Below, piece after piece: positions 7,959 to 15,876 of a DNA stretch of 29,115 bases. The position numbers and the translations under genes were made by a program. The stretch lies in the NCBI GenBank assembly GCA_031278795.1, contig JAITJT010000015.1, positions 1 through 29,115 of the forward strand, written 5' to 3'. Under the pieces are notes generated by a model. It was given only the letters and a program-made list of their open reading frames with translations. It was not told the DNA's origin and made no database searches. The DNA comes from Deltaproteobacteria bacterium (GTDB lineage Bacteria; Desulfobacterota; Desulfarculia; Adiutricales; Adiutricaceae). Each line of letters starts with the position of its first letter. The stretch's first letter is position 1.

Positions 7959-8020
7959 CCCAGGATCTGCCGCGAGCGCCACAGGCGCCCGCGGATTTCT
8001 TGGGTTTTTACCAAAACCCA
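7959..8020 (+). promoter_or_regulatory. Two mutually exclusive hairpins in the leader
   Basis: Hairpin 1: CCCAGGA (7959-7965) pairs with TCTTGGG (7998-8004), enclosing a strong inner stem CCGCG-A-GCGCC / GGCGC-C-CGCGG with an ACA loop. Hairpin 2: TGGGTTTT (8001-8008) pairs perfectly with AAAACCCA (8013-8020) around a TACC loop. They share bases 8001-8004, so the outer stem of hairpin 1 and the base of hairpin 2 cannot form together, an arrangement compatible with attenuation. Neither hairpin is followed by a clear U-tract. No known riboswitch is recognised. Confidence 0.45.
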
Positions 8021-8150
8021 CAGCTCTAAGCTTTCACTCCCAAGAGCCTCTTACAAGCTAAAAAGGGCTCTTAAGGCCTAGAGGACTAGTTATCCGTAGG
8101 ATTATAAGGCCTATGGAGGCGAAACCCGGATCTATAAGGATGCCATAAAG

Positions 8151-8771
8151 ATGCGCACCGATGACTATAAAAACGCCATAACCCTCGCCCAGAAGGATCT
8201 CTCCCAGAGGGATCCCAAGGAAGTGGCCTCCATGGGAGGCGCCGAGTTTCATGAAAGCTTCATGGAGTTCGAGTATATCCACGCTAAGACCAGGATAAGC
8301 TTCCCTCTCTGGGAGGTGTCCTACTCCCCTCCCAAGGACCAAGACGAGTATCCCCTAACTGACCAGGTGCTGGTCTTGCACTACTTCCAGGGCGCCAAAA
8401 ACCTGCCCCTCACGGGTGAGCTCATGGCCTATCGCCAGATACCCGGGGGCGAGTTCTACAACGACGCCTTCAGGCGCCGGGCCGAGGCGCCCTTGGCGGC
8501 TGTCTTCGGGGGCAAGCCGGGCTTACTCACCCAGGCCTCCGAGATATTAGGCGGCACCAGCCAGTCGGGCTACGGCGACGAGGCGGCCATCTTCCGGGTC
8601 TTTCCCCACATAGACATCTTGGTGATGATCTACCACCAGGACGAGGAATTCGAATCCTACGGCCAAGTACTCTTTGATAGAGTGATAGGCCAGTACCTAA
8701 CCACCGAGGACATCTCCTGGCTAGGATCGGCCGTGGTCTACCGCCTCATGGGCATTGCCAAGGGATTGTAG
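8151..8771 (+). CDS. DUF3786 domain protein
   Basis: A 206-residue soluble protein matching the DUF3786 family by pattern: VLHYF followed by an R-x-I-PGGEFYNDAF-RR block, then FRVFPHIDILVMIYHQDEEF and LFDRVIGQYLTTEDISWLG near the C-terminus. No signal peptide or membrane segment. The family is uncharacterised but occurs mostly in strict anaerobes, often near one-carbon, corrinoid or CO-dehydrogenase genes (recalled, not checked). Here it is followed after 234 bp by a CooC-type ATPase on the same strand, which agrees with that association, although a strong hairpin separates them. The ATG has AAGGA 10 bases upstream. A role in metallocofactor handling is inference. Confidence 0.85.
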   Translation: MRTDDYKNAITLAQKDLSQRDPKEVASMGGAEFHESFMEFEYIHAKTRISFPLWEVSYSPPKDQDEYPLTDQVLVLHYFQGAKNLPLTGELMAYRQIPGGEFYNDAFRRRAEAPLAAVFGGKPGLLTQASEILGGTSQSGYGDEAAIFRVFPHIDILVMIYHQDEEFESYGQVLFDRVIGQYLTTEDISWLGSAVVYRLMGIAKGL

Positions 8772-8823
8772 AAAAAAAACTTTCCTCTTACCCTCCAAAA
8801 AAAATTTTTATCCCTCTAAAGTC

Positions 8824-8875
8824 GGCCCCGGTTAAGGCTTTCCGCGTTCCGCGGAAGGCCGCGGGGCTAATTTTT
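8824..8875 (+). terminator. Terminator after the DUF3786 gene
   Basis: Two stacked stems: an outer GCCCCG (8825-8830) / CGGGGC (8862-8867), and an inner 11-bp GGCTTTCCGCG (8836-8846) / CGCGGAAGGCC (8850-8860) with a TTC loop. The hairpin is followed by TAATTTTT. It should separate this gene from cooC. Confidence 0.7.
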
Positions 8876-9005
8876 CCCTCCATGACCCCTTGACCTGGGG
8901 CCTCCTCGTTCTTACTTTATCTATAGGGCTATCTGTGAGCACTTTCAGCTCATAAGAGCCCGTTTAATTTTCCCATGTAAAACCAAAAAACACCTGGAGT
9001 ATCCC

Positions 9006-9770
9006 ATGAAAATAGCCATATCAGGAAAAGGCGGGGTCGGCAAGACCACGCTGGCCGCCACCTTGGCCTATCTCTTCAAGGAAAAGGGCCAGAAGGTCCT
9101 GGCCATAGACGCGGATCCCGACGCCAATTTGGCCGGAGCCTTGGGCTTCAAGGACATACAGGGCCTCACCCCCATATCCGAGATGAAAGAGCTGGTGGCG
9201 GAGCGCACCGGCTCGGAACCTGGCTCCTACGGTACCTTTTTTTCCATCAACCCCAAAGTGGACGACCTGCCCGACACCCTGGCCAAAGAGATCAACGGCA
9301 TAAAGTTCATGACCCTAGGCGGCGTAAAAAAGGGCGGAGGCGGTTGCATCTGCCCGGAGAGCGTCATGCTCAAGAGCATCATCATGAACCTGGTTCTAGC
9401 CCGCGACGAGGTGGTTATCATGGACATGGAGGCCGGACTCGAGCATCTGGGCCGGGCCACCAGCACCGGGGTGGACGCCATCATAGTGGTGGCCGAGCCA
9501 GGCCAGCGCTCCTTGGAAACCGTGCGGGCCGTTAAACGCCTGGCGGGCGATCTGCGCATAAAGCGCGTAGCCGTGGTGGGAAACAAGATCCACTCCAAAT
9601 CCGACGAGGAGTTTATAGCCCAGAACGTTGACGGCTTGGAGGTCCTAGGATTCATTCCCTACGCGGAATCTATAATCGAGGCCGACCGCCTGGGAGAGGC
9701 GGTGTTTACCCACTCACCGGAGGCGGTGGAGGCGACCAGGGGGATCTTCAAAAAACTCATGCGGGAGTAG
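9006..9770 (+). CDS. cooC: CooC-type nickel-insertion ATPase (CO dehydrogenase maturation)
   Basis: MinD/SIMIBI-class P-loop ATPase of 254 residues, related to CooC and AcsF, which help insert nickel into CO dehydrogenase or acetyl-CoA synthase. Visible are the deviant Walker A GKGGVGKTT (residues 7-15), the IDADPDANL switch region (34-42), the CooC-type Cys-x-Cys (GCICPE, Cys114 and Cys116) that binds metal at the dimer interface in characterised CooC, the MDMEAGLEHLGR block, and EPGQRSLET. The ATG has TGGAG 6 bases upstream. The gene stands alone on its strand, following a terminator; no CODH/ACS subunit is in the window. CooC, AcsF and a few orphan paralogues look alike, so the exact client enzyme is inferred. 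Confidence 0.9.
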   Translation: MKIAISGKGGVGKTTLAATLAYLFKEKGQKVLAIDADPDANLAGALGFKDIQGLTPISEMKELVAERTGSEPGSYGTFFSINPKVDDLPDTLAKEINGIKFMTLGGVKKGGGGCICPESVMLKSIIMNLVLARDEVVIMDMEAGLEHLGRATSTGVDAIIVVAEPGQRSLETVRAVKRLAGDLRIKRVAVVGNKIHSKSDEEFIAQNVDGLEVLGFIPYAESIIEADRLGEAVFTHSPEAVEATRGIFKKLMRE

Positions 9771-10085
9771 CGCAAATATTTTTCCCGCTCTTTTACTCCA
9801 AAAACCTTAAGGTAAGATTTGCGATTAGTATTGATTTCCGATTAATTGATATTTGCAATATATGAATGCTCTTTACACAGGCAAATACCCCTATGCTTTA
9901 AGATAGTGGCATTTTAAATATAGCTAGCAAGAAATGCCGTATCTCCTAAGGAACCTAGTTTTTTTTGGGCTATGTTTTAGAGTATTCATGAACCTTAGAG
10001 ATGTTTTTTTCATGAAATTTTTGCCCATTTTTTTTTCACTTCCAAATTTCATGACAATTTTTATAGACACTTTTTCCTTTAAGAG

Positions 10086-10106
10086 AGGGGGTGCCAGGCA
10101 CCCCCT
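10086..10106. repeat. Perfect palindromic hairpin GGGGGTGCC-A-GGCACCCCC
   Basis: Ten bases each side of a single central A are fully complementary (A10086 to T10106). It can form a stable hairpin on either strand and is followed by a T/C-rich stretch on the plus strand. It resembles short REP-like palindromes or a distant terminator for cooC, whose stop is 315 bp upstream. Confidence 0.6.
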
Positions 10107-10126
10107 TCTTTCCGCAAATGCCCCCG

Positions 10127-10159
10127 CAATATTCACGAATATTGTGGGCTTTAGGCCCA
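10127..10159. repeat. Two adjacent inverted repeats
   Basis: CAATATTC (10127-10134) and GAATATTG (10137-10144) form an 8-2-8 perfect palindrome of the size of a dimeric repressor site. Directly after it TGGGC (10145-10149) and GCCCA (10155-10159) form a second inverted repeat with a 5-base loop. Confidence 0.5.
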
Positions 10160-10444
10160 AGCACTTCCCAAACCATTATGACTCTTGAAGAAAAAATTTT
10201 TTTTCTCAAAGGGACGATTATTTAGCAAAGTAAAATTTACATATCTCCCCAAGACCCAAAGCACATATGCTTTTCCCTATGCTACAACCAACAAATCCTA
10301 AAAAGGCTCTCAAGACATGCGCTATAATAGAGTTACAACACTACCTAGCTCATAAGCCCTAGCTCAAAAGCCAAAGGGCAACTAGCCACTGATTATTTTC
10401 CATATTTAAAAGCATTTCCAAAATCCAAGGAACGCCAACTCACC

Positions 10445-11572
10445 ATGAGCCAAGACAGTCCATTTTCTAGAAGACGCAAAGACCTCACCAGCAGGGAGAA
10501 AACGGATCTGCGCCCTCCTTTCGCCATAGACTGCGACCGCATCCTCCACTCCCTGGCCTATACCCGCTATATAGATAAAACCCAGGTCTTCTATCTCTTA
10601 AGAAACGATCACGTGACCCACAGAGTGCTCCACGTGCAGTTGGTCTCCCGCATTGCCCGCACCATTGGGCAAAAACTCGGGCTCGATTTAGATCTTATTG
10701 AGGCGGCCGCCCTGGGTCACGACCTAGGTCACGTGCCCTTCGGGCACGACGGGGAGCACTTTTTAGCCGAGCTCTGTAAGGAGCACCATATAGGCGGAAA
10801 GAGCGGTTTTTCCCACGCGGTCATGTCGCTTCGTTTCCTGGAGAGGCTAGAGAAGCACGGAAGGGGCCTCAACCTCACCCTGGGCGTCTTGGATGCCATA
10901 CTCTGCCATGACGGGGAATCGGATTTTTCCCAGATATCACCAAATGGAGAGCCAACATTCGCGGAACTGGACAGGAGGATAGAGCTTAGAACCGAGAGCC
11001 CTTCAGCCTTTGTGGCTCCCATGACCGGAGAGGGCTGCGTGGTAAGGCTATCTGACTCCATAAGCTATGTGGGAAGGGACCTGGAAGATGCCGTGCGCCT
11101 GGGAATTGTGGACCGCGCGCGCATTCCCCAAGAGGTCGCCGAGATTATAGGCTCCACCAACGGAACAATAGTCTACAAGCTGGTGGAGGATCTCTTGCGC
11201 AACACTAAAACAAAGGAAGGAATATACGGATTCTCCAAAACAGTGGGAAATGCCCTAATCAGCCTTAAGAACTTCAACAGGGAGCATATATATTACAATC
11301 CCTTGGTGAAGAGGGACTCAGACAAGATTAAAATGCTCTTCCGCTACTTTTTTGAAACTTTCACTTCTGACTTTGAGAGAATAAACGGCCCCCAGAACCT
11401 TAGGCTCAGGCATTTCGTGGAGCAGATGGATGAGGCTTACGTTAAAGATACCTTACCCGCTGAAAAGGCCAGGGACTTCATTGCCGGCATGACTGATGAC
11501 TTTTTCTGCAACATGGCGAAAGAGTTACTTATACCAACTGTCAATTCAGATTTATTTAAAATGGATCTCTAG
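10445..11572 (+). CDS. dgt: dNTP triphosphohydrolase (dGTPase-like, HD domain)
   Basis: Hydrolyses deoxynucleoside triphosphates to deoxynucleosides and triphosphate, helping control dNTP pools. The 375-residue protein belongs to the shorter Dgt-like group (E. coli Dgt is about 505). Metal-binding HD motifs are visible: HR at 59-60 (VTHRVLHV), the GHDLGHVPFGHDGE block with His92-Asp93 and His96, His155-Asp156 in LCHDGES, and a later Asp in the SDSISYVGRDLEDA segment. The N-terminus FSRRRKDLTSREKTDLR..FAIDCDRILHS..TRYIDKTQV matches the family entry segment. A possible AAGGAA lies rather far (about 14 bases) upstream of the ATG. It appears monocistronic, flanked by long spacers. Substrate preference is inferred from the family. 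Confidence 0.92.
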   Translation: MSQDSPFSRRRKDLTSREKTDLRPPFAIDCDRILHSLAYTRYIDKTQVFYLLRNDHVTHRVLHVQLVSRIARTIGQKLGLDLDLIEAAALGHDLGHVPFGHDGEHFLAELCKEHHIGGKSGFSHAVMSLRFLERLEKHGRGLNLTLGVLDAILCHDGESDFSQISPNGEPTFAELDRRIELRTESPSAFVAPMTGEGCVVRLSDSISYVGRDLEDAVRLGIVDRARIPQEVAEIIGSTNGTIVYKLVEDLLRNTKTKEGIYGFSKTVGNALISLKNFNREHIYYNPLVKRDSDKIKMLFRYFFETFTSDFERINGPQNLRLRHFVEQMDEAYVKDTLPAEKARDFIAGMTDDFFCNMAKELLIPTVNSDLFKMDL

Positions 11573-12152
11573 GGATTGTTGCGTAATTTCCCTTAATTTT
11601 TCTTTCAGATAGAGAAGACCTTATCCATTTTGCGAGCTTGTCTGCTTTTCTAGGGAATAATTTCTAAAGTGCTTGAAACACACATGCAACAGAAAGATTT
11701 TGGCGATTTATTCAAAATTTGCTCTTTGCTCATCCATTAAGCTTGCTTTAGCGTTATTCCAGAGGCGCCTTTAAACAGTTGTTAGCATATATATAGTAGT
11801 TTTATCATATCTATACTATATATTGTAGTTTTTTATTAAAAGACCTTGTTATTTGCGTCCCTTTAGGCCTTTTTGTCTCTATCCGTGACTCGTGGCCATG
11901 CAAGCATTTTTTTGCAAGTTAAAAATTCTTGATTCCACCAGCTCCAGGCCCGCTTTCATTGTGATTGGGAAAGGCCTTGGGCTCATTTTGTGCTAAAATT
12001 CATTTGGGCTTATTTTCCTGGTAAATTCTCTAGAGATTTTTGATTTAAGTACGCTTTTGTCGCTTTTAAACCTTTAAACCCATGGCCTTTTAAAATCCTT
12101 TGCCCTTGGCCCTTAAAAATAGGCCAAAAAAACAAAATTGAAGCTATAAACC
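11573..12152. other. AT-rich spacer between dgt and kdsA
   Basis: No gene is seen. It contains a loose direct repeat (TATATAGTAGTTTT at 11787-11803 and TATATTGTAGTTTT around 11817-11833) and, at 11991-11999, TGCTAAAAT, which could be an extended -10 for the kdsA operon. No good terminator for dgt was recognised. Confidence 0.55.
11991..11999 (+). promoter_or_regulatory. Candidate extended -10 for kdsA-kdsC-uvrC
   Basis: TGCTAAAAT fits TGn plus TAAAAT. It would start transcription near 12006, about 150 bases before kdsA. No convincing -35 is present. Confidence 0.35.
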
Positions 12153-12995
12153 ATGAAAACTATAACGATAGACAAAGTAAAGCTAGGCCCAGAGGCGCCA
12201 TTTCTGTTAATAGCTGGCCCCTGCGTCATCGAAAGTTTGGATAACCTTAGGGAAACGGCCGCTGGCCTAAAAGAGATAACCGACAAGCTGGGAGTGGGGC
12301 TTCTCTTCAAGTCCAGCTTCGACAAGGCCAACCGCTCCTCCCTTACCTCCTTTAGGGGGCCTGGCCTCAAAAAAGGCCTGGATCTCTTGGAAAAGATCAA
12401 GACCGAGTTCGAAATCCCCGTGCTCTCGGATATCCATGAGGTAGCCCAGGTGGAGAGCTGCTCCAAGGTGCTCGATTGCCTCCAGATACCGGCCTTCCTG
12501 GCCAGGCAGACCGACCTCCTGGTGGCGGCGGCTAGGTCCGGGCTTCCCATCAACATCAAGAAAGGCCAGTTCATGGCGCCCTCGGACATGGGCTACGCCG
12601 TGGAAAAGATGGTGGCCCAGGGTGATTTCGCGGGCCTTTCCCTCTGTGAGAGGGGAAGCTGCTTTGGCTACCACAACCTGGTGGTGGACATGCGCTCGCT
12701 GGTGGTTATGCGCACCTTTGGCTGGCCCATAGTCTTTGACGCCACCCACTCGGTGCAGCTGCCGGCCGCCTTGGACGGCCAGTCCGGAGGCGAGAGAGAG
12801 TACGTGCCCTACTTGTCGGCCGCGGCCGTGGCCGTGGGAGTCGACGGCATCTTTATGGAGACCCATCCGGACCCTTCCAAGGCCCTCTGCGATGGGCCCA
12901 ACCAATGGCCCCTTGGTAAACTGGAGCCGCTTTTGAAACATCTTTTAAACATCCGAAAGGCTAGGGACAATTTTGATGAAGAATTCCAGGTATGA
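12153..12995 (+). CDS. kdsA: 2-dehydro-3-deoxyphosphooctonate aldolase (KDO-8-P synthase)
   Basis: Condenses phosphoenolpyruvate with arabinose 5-phosphate to KDO 8-phosphate for the lipopolysaccharide inner core. The 280-residue length is standard. Diagnostic blocks: AGPCVIES (21-28), FKSSFDKANRSS, GLDLLEKIKTE, LQIPAFLARQTDLL, INIKKGQFMAP, the NLVVDMRSL segment that separates KDO-8-P from DAHP synthases, FDATHSVQLP, and ETHPDPSKALCDGPNQWPL. Cys24 in AGPC, where E. coli KdsA has Asn, places it in the metal-dependent class; the other metal ligands (His in ATHS, Glu in METH, Asp in LCDG) are present. No clear ribosome binding site precedes the ATG. Its end overlaps the start of kdsC, the next enzyme but one in the pathway. 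Confidence 0.96.
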   Translation: MKTITIDKVKLGPEAPFLLIAGPCVIESLDNLRETAAGLKEITDKLGVGLLFKSSFDKANRSSLTSFRGPGLKKGLDLLEKIKTEFEIPVLSDIHEVAQVESCSKVLDCLQIPAFLARQTDLLVAAARSGLPINIKKGQFMAPSDMGYAVEKMVAQGDFAGLSLCERGSCFGYHNLVVDMRSLVVMRTFGWPIVFDATHSVQLPAALDGQSGGEREYVPYLSAAAVAVGVDGIFMETHPDPSKALCDGPNQWPLGKLEPLLKHLLNIRKARDNFDEEFQV

Positions 12996-13518
12996 CACAG
13001 TGAAAGACCCAATGTTCAAAGACATCAAATGGTTTGGTTTCGACGTAGACGGGGTCATGACAGACGGAGGCATAATCCTCCAAGACGATATGGTTGAGGC
13101 CAAGCGCTTCCACAGCCGCGATGGCCACGCTATCAAACTTTTAGGCCGCTCCGGCATGAAGGTGGCCATAATCACCGGAAGACAGAGCAAGGTGGTGGAG
13201 CATAGGGCCAAGGAGCTAAGAATCACCGAGCTCTACCAGAACTACCCCGATAAACTCCAGATATACCTGGATATCCTCCAAAAAGAGGGCCTCACCCCGG
13301 CCGAGACGGCCTTCATGGGAGACGACATAGTGGATCTACCCATCTTGATCCGCTGCGGCCTCCCCATCTGCCCCTCGGACGCTGTCCCCGAGGTCAAGAG
13401 GGAATGCCTATATGTTACCCCCTCCAGGGGCGGACACGGCGCCGTGCGCGAGGCCGTGGAATACTTCCTCAAGGCCCGCGGCCTCTGGGAGGCCGTGCTT
13501 GAGCGTTATCTAAGCTAA
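12976..13518 (+). CDS. kdsC: KDO-8-phosphate phosphatase (HAD family)
   Basis: Removes phosphate from the KDO 8-phosphate made by KdsA. About 180 residues, typical for the C0-cap HAD enzymes that work as tetramers. HAD motifs in order: FDVDGVMTDG (motif I, nucleophile Asp and acid/base Asp), ITGR (motif II), the Lys in the YPDKLQIYLDIL segment (motif III) and MGDDIVDLP (motif IV), with FHSRDGHAIKLL after motif I typical of KdsC. A TTG at 12973 is also in frame, but the adjacent ATG at 12976 is more likely; another ATG at 13012 would still leave motif I intact. The 20-bp overlap with kdsA suggests coupled translation. Confidence 0.93.
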   Translation: MKNSRYDTVKDPMFKDIKWFGFDVDGVMTDGGIILQDDMVEAKRFHSRDGHAIKLLGRSGMKVAIITGRQSKVVEHRAKELRITELYQNYPDKLQIYLDILQKEGLTPAETAFMGDDIVDLPILIRCGLPICPSDAVPEVKRECLYVTPSRGGHGAVREAVEYFLKARGLWEAVLERYLS

Positions 13519-13523
13519 AAAAA

Positions 13524-15590
13524 ATGACCTTAACCACCAAGTCGCCTGAAACACTACCAGTTGGCGCCACACCTCAAGAAGAGAACGCCCAGGGCGAAGC
13601 CCTGGGCGTATCTCTTGAGAGTGCCCCGGAAGGCGACAGTTCCACACATATTGAGGATAAGCCTCCTAACTCACCAGATACTCCGGAAAACTCCCCTGAT
13701 GAGCCCACAGCACCCGCCCCGGACAAACGCTTGGAGGGCTTAAGGAAGAAGGCCGCCATGCTTCCGGCCTCGGCCGGGGTCTATCTCATGAAGGATAAGA
13801 CCGGAAAGGTGATCTACGTGGGAAAGGCCAAGCTCCTTCCCAAGAGAGTTGTTAGCTATTTCCAGAAAAACCAGCCCAGCGCCCGCATAGCCTTAATGGT
13901 CGCGCAGGTTAATACCTTCGACTTTGTGGTGACCACAACTGAAAAAGAGGCCCTGCTACTGGAAAACAGCCTCATCAAGAAGCACAGGCCCAAGTACAAC
14001 GTCAACCTATCTGACGACAAGACCTACCCCTCCATACGCTTAAGCCAGAAAGATCCCTTTCCCAGGCTCGAGATAGTGAGGCGTCCCGCCCGGGACGGCT
14101 CGGTCATCTACGGGCCCTTCCCATCCTCCGGGGCCCTAAAGGAGACGTTGCGCATAGTTAACCGCCTCTTCCCCTTAAGAAGATGCCACCGGGAGGATGT
14201 GAAGAAGATAGACAGGCCCTGCCTCAACTACCAGATAGGCATCTGCATGGGGCCCTGCCGTCCGGAGGTGACTCCTTCCGAGTACAAGGAGCTAACCGAC
14301 GAGGTGAGGTTGTTCTTCCAAGGGAAGAACAAGGAGCTGAAAAAAGAGCTCACCTCCCTTATGAAGAAGAAGGCCAAAGAACACGACTACGAGGGGGCGG
14401 CGGTTCTAAGGGACAGGCTCTATGACCTGGATAAGACTTTGGAGAGGCAGATTGTCACAAGCTTCGAGGAGAGCGACCTGGACGTCTGGGCCCTCGTCCA
14501 GATGACTGGTCTCACCTGCGGGGCTGTCCTCAACATCCGCCAAGGGGCCTTAAGCGGTTGCCATCCATTATTTGCCAAAGGAACCGTACTCGCGGATGAG
14601 GGCGACTACGAGGCCCAGGCGCTTCTTAGCTTAATTAGCCAGTACTATGACGCTAAGACTCCCATACCACCGGAGATCCTGGTGCCGGCCCTCCCCAAAG
14701 GCGACGACGAGCGGATAACCCTGGAGTTTCTTAGGTCCCTTTCCGGAAAGAAGGTGTCTTTCGTGGTTCCCAAAAAAGGCCCCAGGCTCAAGCTCCTGGA
14801 TCTGGCCAGGGAAAACGCCAAGGCTATCTTAGAGGAAAGACTCGCCATGATGACCAAAACCACGGGCGCCATGGCTGAGCTGAAAAACCGCCTACATCTT
14901 CCCAAGGTGCCTAGAAGGATAGAGTGCTTCGACCTGGCGCACATGCAGGGCGAGGCCAATGTCTCCGGCATGGTGGTCATGGAGGAGGGTGAGTTCAAGA
15001 AGTCCCAGTACCGCAAGTTCAAGATTAAGGAAGCCAAGGGCGGTGACGACTACGAGGGCATGCGGGAGGTTATCCGCCGCCGCTTCGCCCATGACAAGGA
15101 ACCTGACAAGTGGCCGCCTCCGGATCTCCTACTCCTCGATGGCGGTAGGGGCCAGATAACAGCGGCTCTTAAGGCCTTTACGGATCTAGGAATTGAGCCC
15201 CCGCCCATGGCGGGTATAGCCAAAGACAGGGACAACAAGGGCCCGGACAGGATATTTCTTCCTGGACGCAAGAACCCAGCAGATCTTAAGCCCGGCTCCG
15301 CCGGGCTGATAATACTATCCAAGCTCCGGGACGAGGCCCACCGTTTCTCGCGTACCTACCACCACCATCTCATGACCAAGGACATGCTCACGAGCATCTA
15401 CTCCGGAATCCCGGGGCTTGGCCCCAAGCGGGAAAAGGCCCTGGAGAAGAAATTCCCCACGCTCGCGGAACTAAGAGAGGCGACAGACGAGGAAATCATC
15501 AAAGTGGCGCACATTAACCAAGAGAGCATTTCCCTGCTTAGAAAAAAGATCGCAGATCTCTTGGAAAACAAAAAAGCCCAAGATGCTTGA
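13524..15590 (+). CDS. uvrC: Excinuclease ABC subunit C with N-terminal extension
   Basis: Dual-incision nuclease of nucleotide excision repair, recruited by UvrB. Domains in order: an unusual 70-residue Pro/Glu/Ser/Thr-rich leader, the GIY-YIG nuclease (GVYLMKDKTGKVIYVGKA, residues 85-102), a four-cysteine set that in UvrC binds an Fe-S cluster (Cys221, 233, 241, 245), the UVR domain that contacts UvrB (MKKKAKEHDYEGAAVLRDRLYDL), the RNase-H-like nuclease (FDLAHMQGEANVSGMVV; DLLLLDGGRGQ; DEAHRFSRTYH), and a C-terminal helix-hairpin-helix (IPGLGPKREKALEKKF). At 688 residues it is longer than the usual 600-620 because of the leader. The ATG follows kdsC by 5 bases and has no purine-rich site beyond an A-tract; a downstream start inside the leader cannot be excluded. 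Confidence 0.96.
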   Translation: MTLTTKSPETLPVGATPQEENAQGEALGVSLESAPEGDSSTHIEDKPPNSPDTPENSPDEPTAPAPDKRLEGLRKKAAMLPASAGVYLMKDKTGKVIYVGKAKLLPKRVVSYFQKNQPSARIALMVAQVNTFDFVVTTTEKEALLLENSLIKKHRPKYNVNLSDDKTYPSIRLSQKDPFPRLEIVRRPARDGSVIYGPFPSSGALKETLRIVNRLFPLRRCHREDVKKIDRPCLNYQIGICMGPCRPEVTPSEYKELTDEVRLFFQGKNKELKKELTSLMKKKAKEHDYEGAAVLRDRLYDLDKTLERQIVTSFEESDLDVWALVQMTGLTCGAVLNIRQGALSGCHPLFAKGTVLADEGDYEAQALLSLISQYYDAKTPIPPEILVPALPKGDDERITLEFLRSLSGKKVSFVVPKKGPRLKLLDLARENAKAILEERLAMMTKTTGAMAELKNRLHLPKVPRRIECFDLAHMQGEANVSGMVVMEEGEFKKSQYRKFKIKEAKGGDDYEGMREVIRRRFAHDKEPDKWPPPDLLLLDGGRGQITAALKAFTDLGIEPPPMAGIAKDRDNKGPDRIFLPGRKNPADLKPGSAGLIILSKLRDEAHRFSRTYHHHLMTKDMLTSIYSGIPGLGPKREKALEKKFPTLAELREATDEEIIKVAHINQESISLLRKKIADLLENKKAQDA

Positions 15591-15668
15591 TAGCTAAGCT
15601 AAACCAACTTGATCATGAAATTTCTCTTTACAGTATATCACTAAACATAAACTTTTACTATATATTGC

Positions 15669-15702
15669 AAGAGGCCGCGCCCTAAAAGGAACGCGGCCTC
15701 TT
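15669..15702. terminator. Hairpin between converging uvrC and autotransporter
   Basis: AAGAGGCCGCG (15669-15679) and CGCGGCCTCTT (15692-15702) form a perfect 11-bp stem with a 12-base loop that can close further by CC/GG. It lies 78 bp past uvrC. U-tracts are short on both sides, so efficiency is uncertain. Confidence 0.6.
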
Positions 15703-15720
15703 ACTGTCAATTAGCTAAAA

Positions 15721-15876
15721 CGTTAGTGAAGTGAATAGAAGAAAATCAGAACATGTTCTTAAAGCCAAAAGGCCATTGCGATTGTGAAGTGAAAGCAAAT
15801 ATTAAGAGCATGTTCTTAAGGCTAATGCGATTGTGAAGTGAATAGGAAATAACTAGAACGTAAACTTAAGGCCAAT
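15721..15876. repeat. Three ~50-bp tandem repeats at the 3' end of the autotransporter gene
   Basis: Copies at 15721-15777, 15778-15826 and 15827-15876 (57, 49 and 50 bases). Each runs GCGATTGTGAAGTGAA..., then a variable middle with A(A/G)CATGTTCTTAA or AACGTAAACTTAA, then AAGGCCAAT or GCTAAT. The third copy contains the last seven codons (IGLKFTF) and stop of the autotransporter; the other two lie beyond it. The middles differ by small indels, so frame is not conserved. Confidence 0.8.

Larger units (their letters stand above)
7706..8150. other. Divergent spacer with structured leader
   Basis: Intergenic region between the divergently transcribed TraB/GumN and DUF3786 genes. It contains an extended -10 (7938-7946, +) and two overlapping hairpins (7959-8020) described separately. 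A 65-codon frame at 7864-8061 runs through these hairpins and looks non-coding. Confidence 0.65.
9771..10444. other. AT-rich spacer with clustered inverted repeats
   Basis: No gene is supported; opposite frames of 78-84 codons (9924-10188) are rich in Phe/Lys and run through palindromes. The spacer holds three inverted repeats (10086-10159), an A6T8 tract inside a palindrome (10187-10206) and a TATAAT at 10323-10328 that might serve dgt, without a good -35. Confidence 0.6.

Noticed and set aside
7864..8061. 65-codon plus-strand frame before the DUF3786 gene
   Set aside because: It begins upstream of the predicted promoter, lacks a ribosome binding site, and runs through two hairpins.
12267..12941. 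224-codon frame antisense to kdsA
   Set aside because: Same reasoning; kdsA is unambiguous and the antisense product is His/Gly-rich without recognisable motifs.
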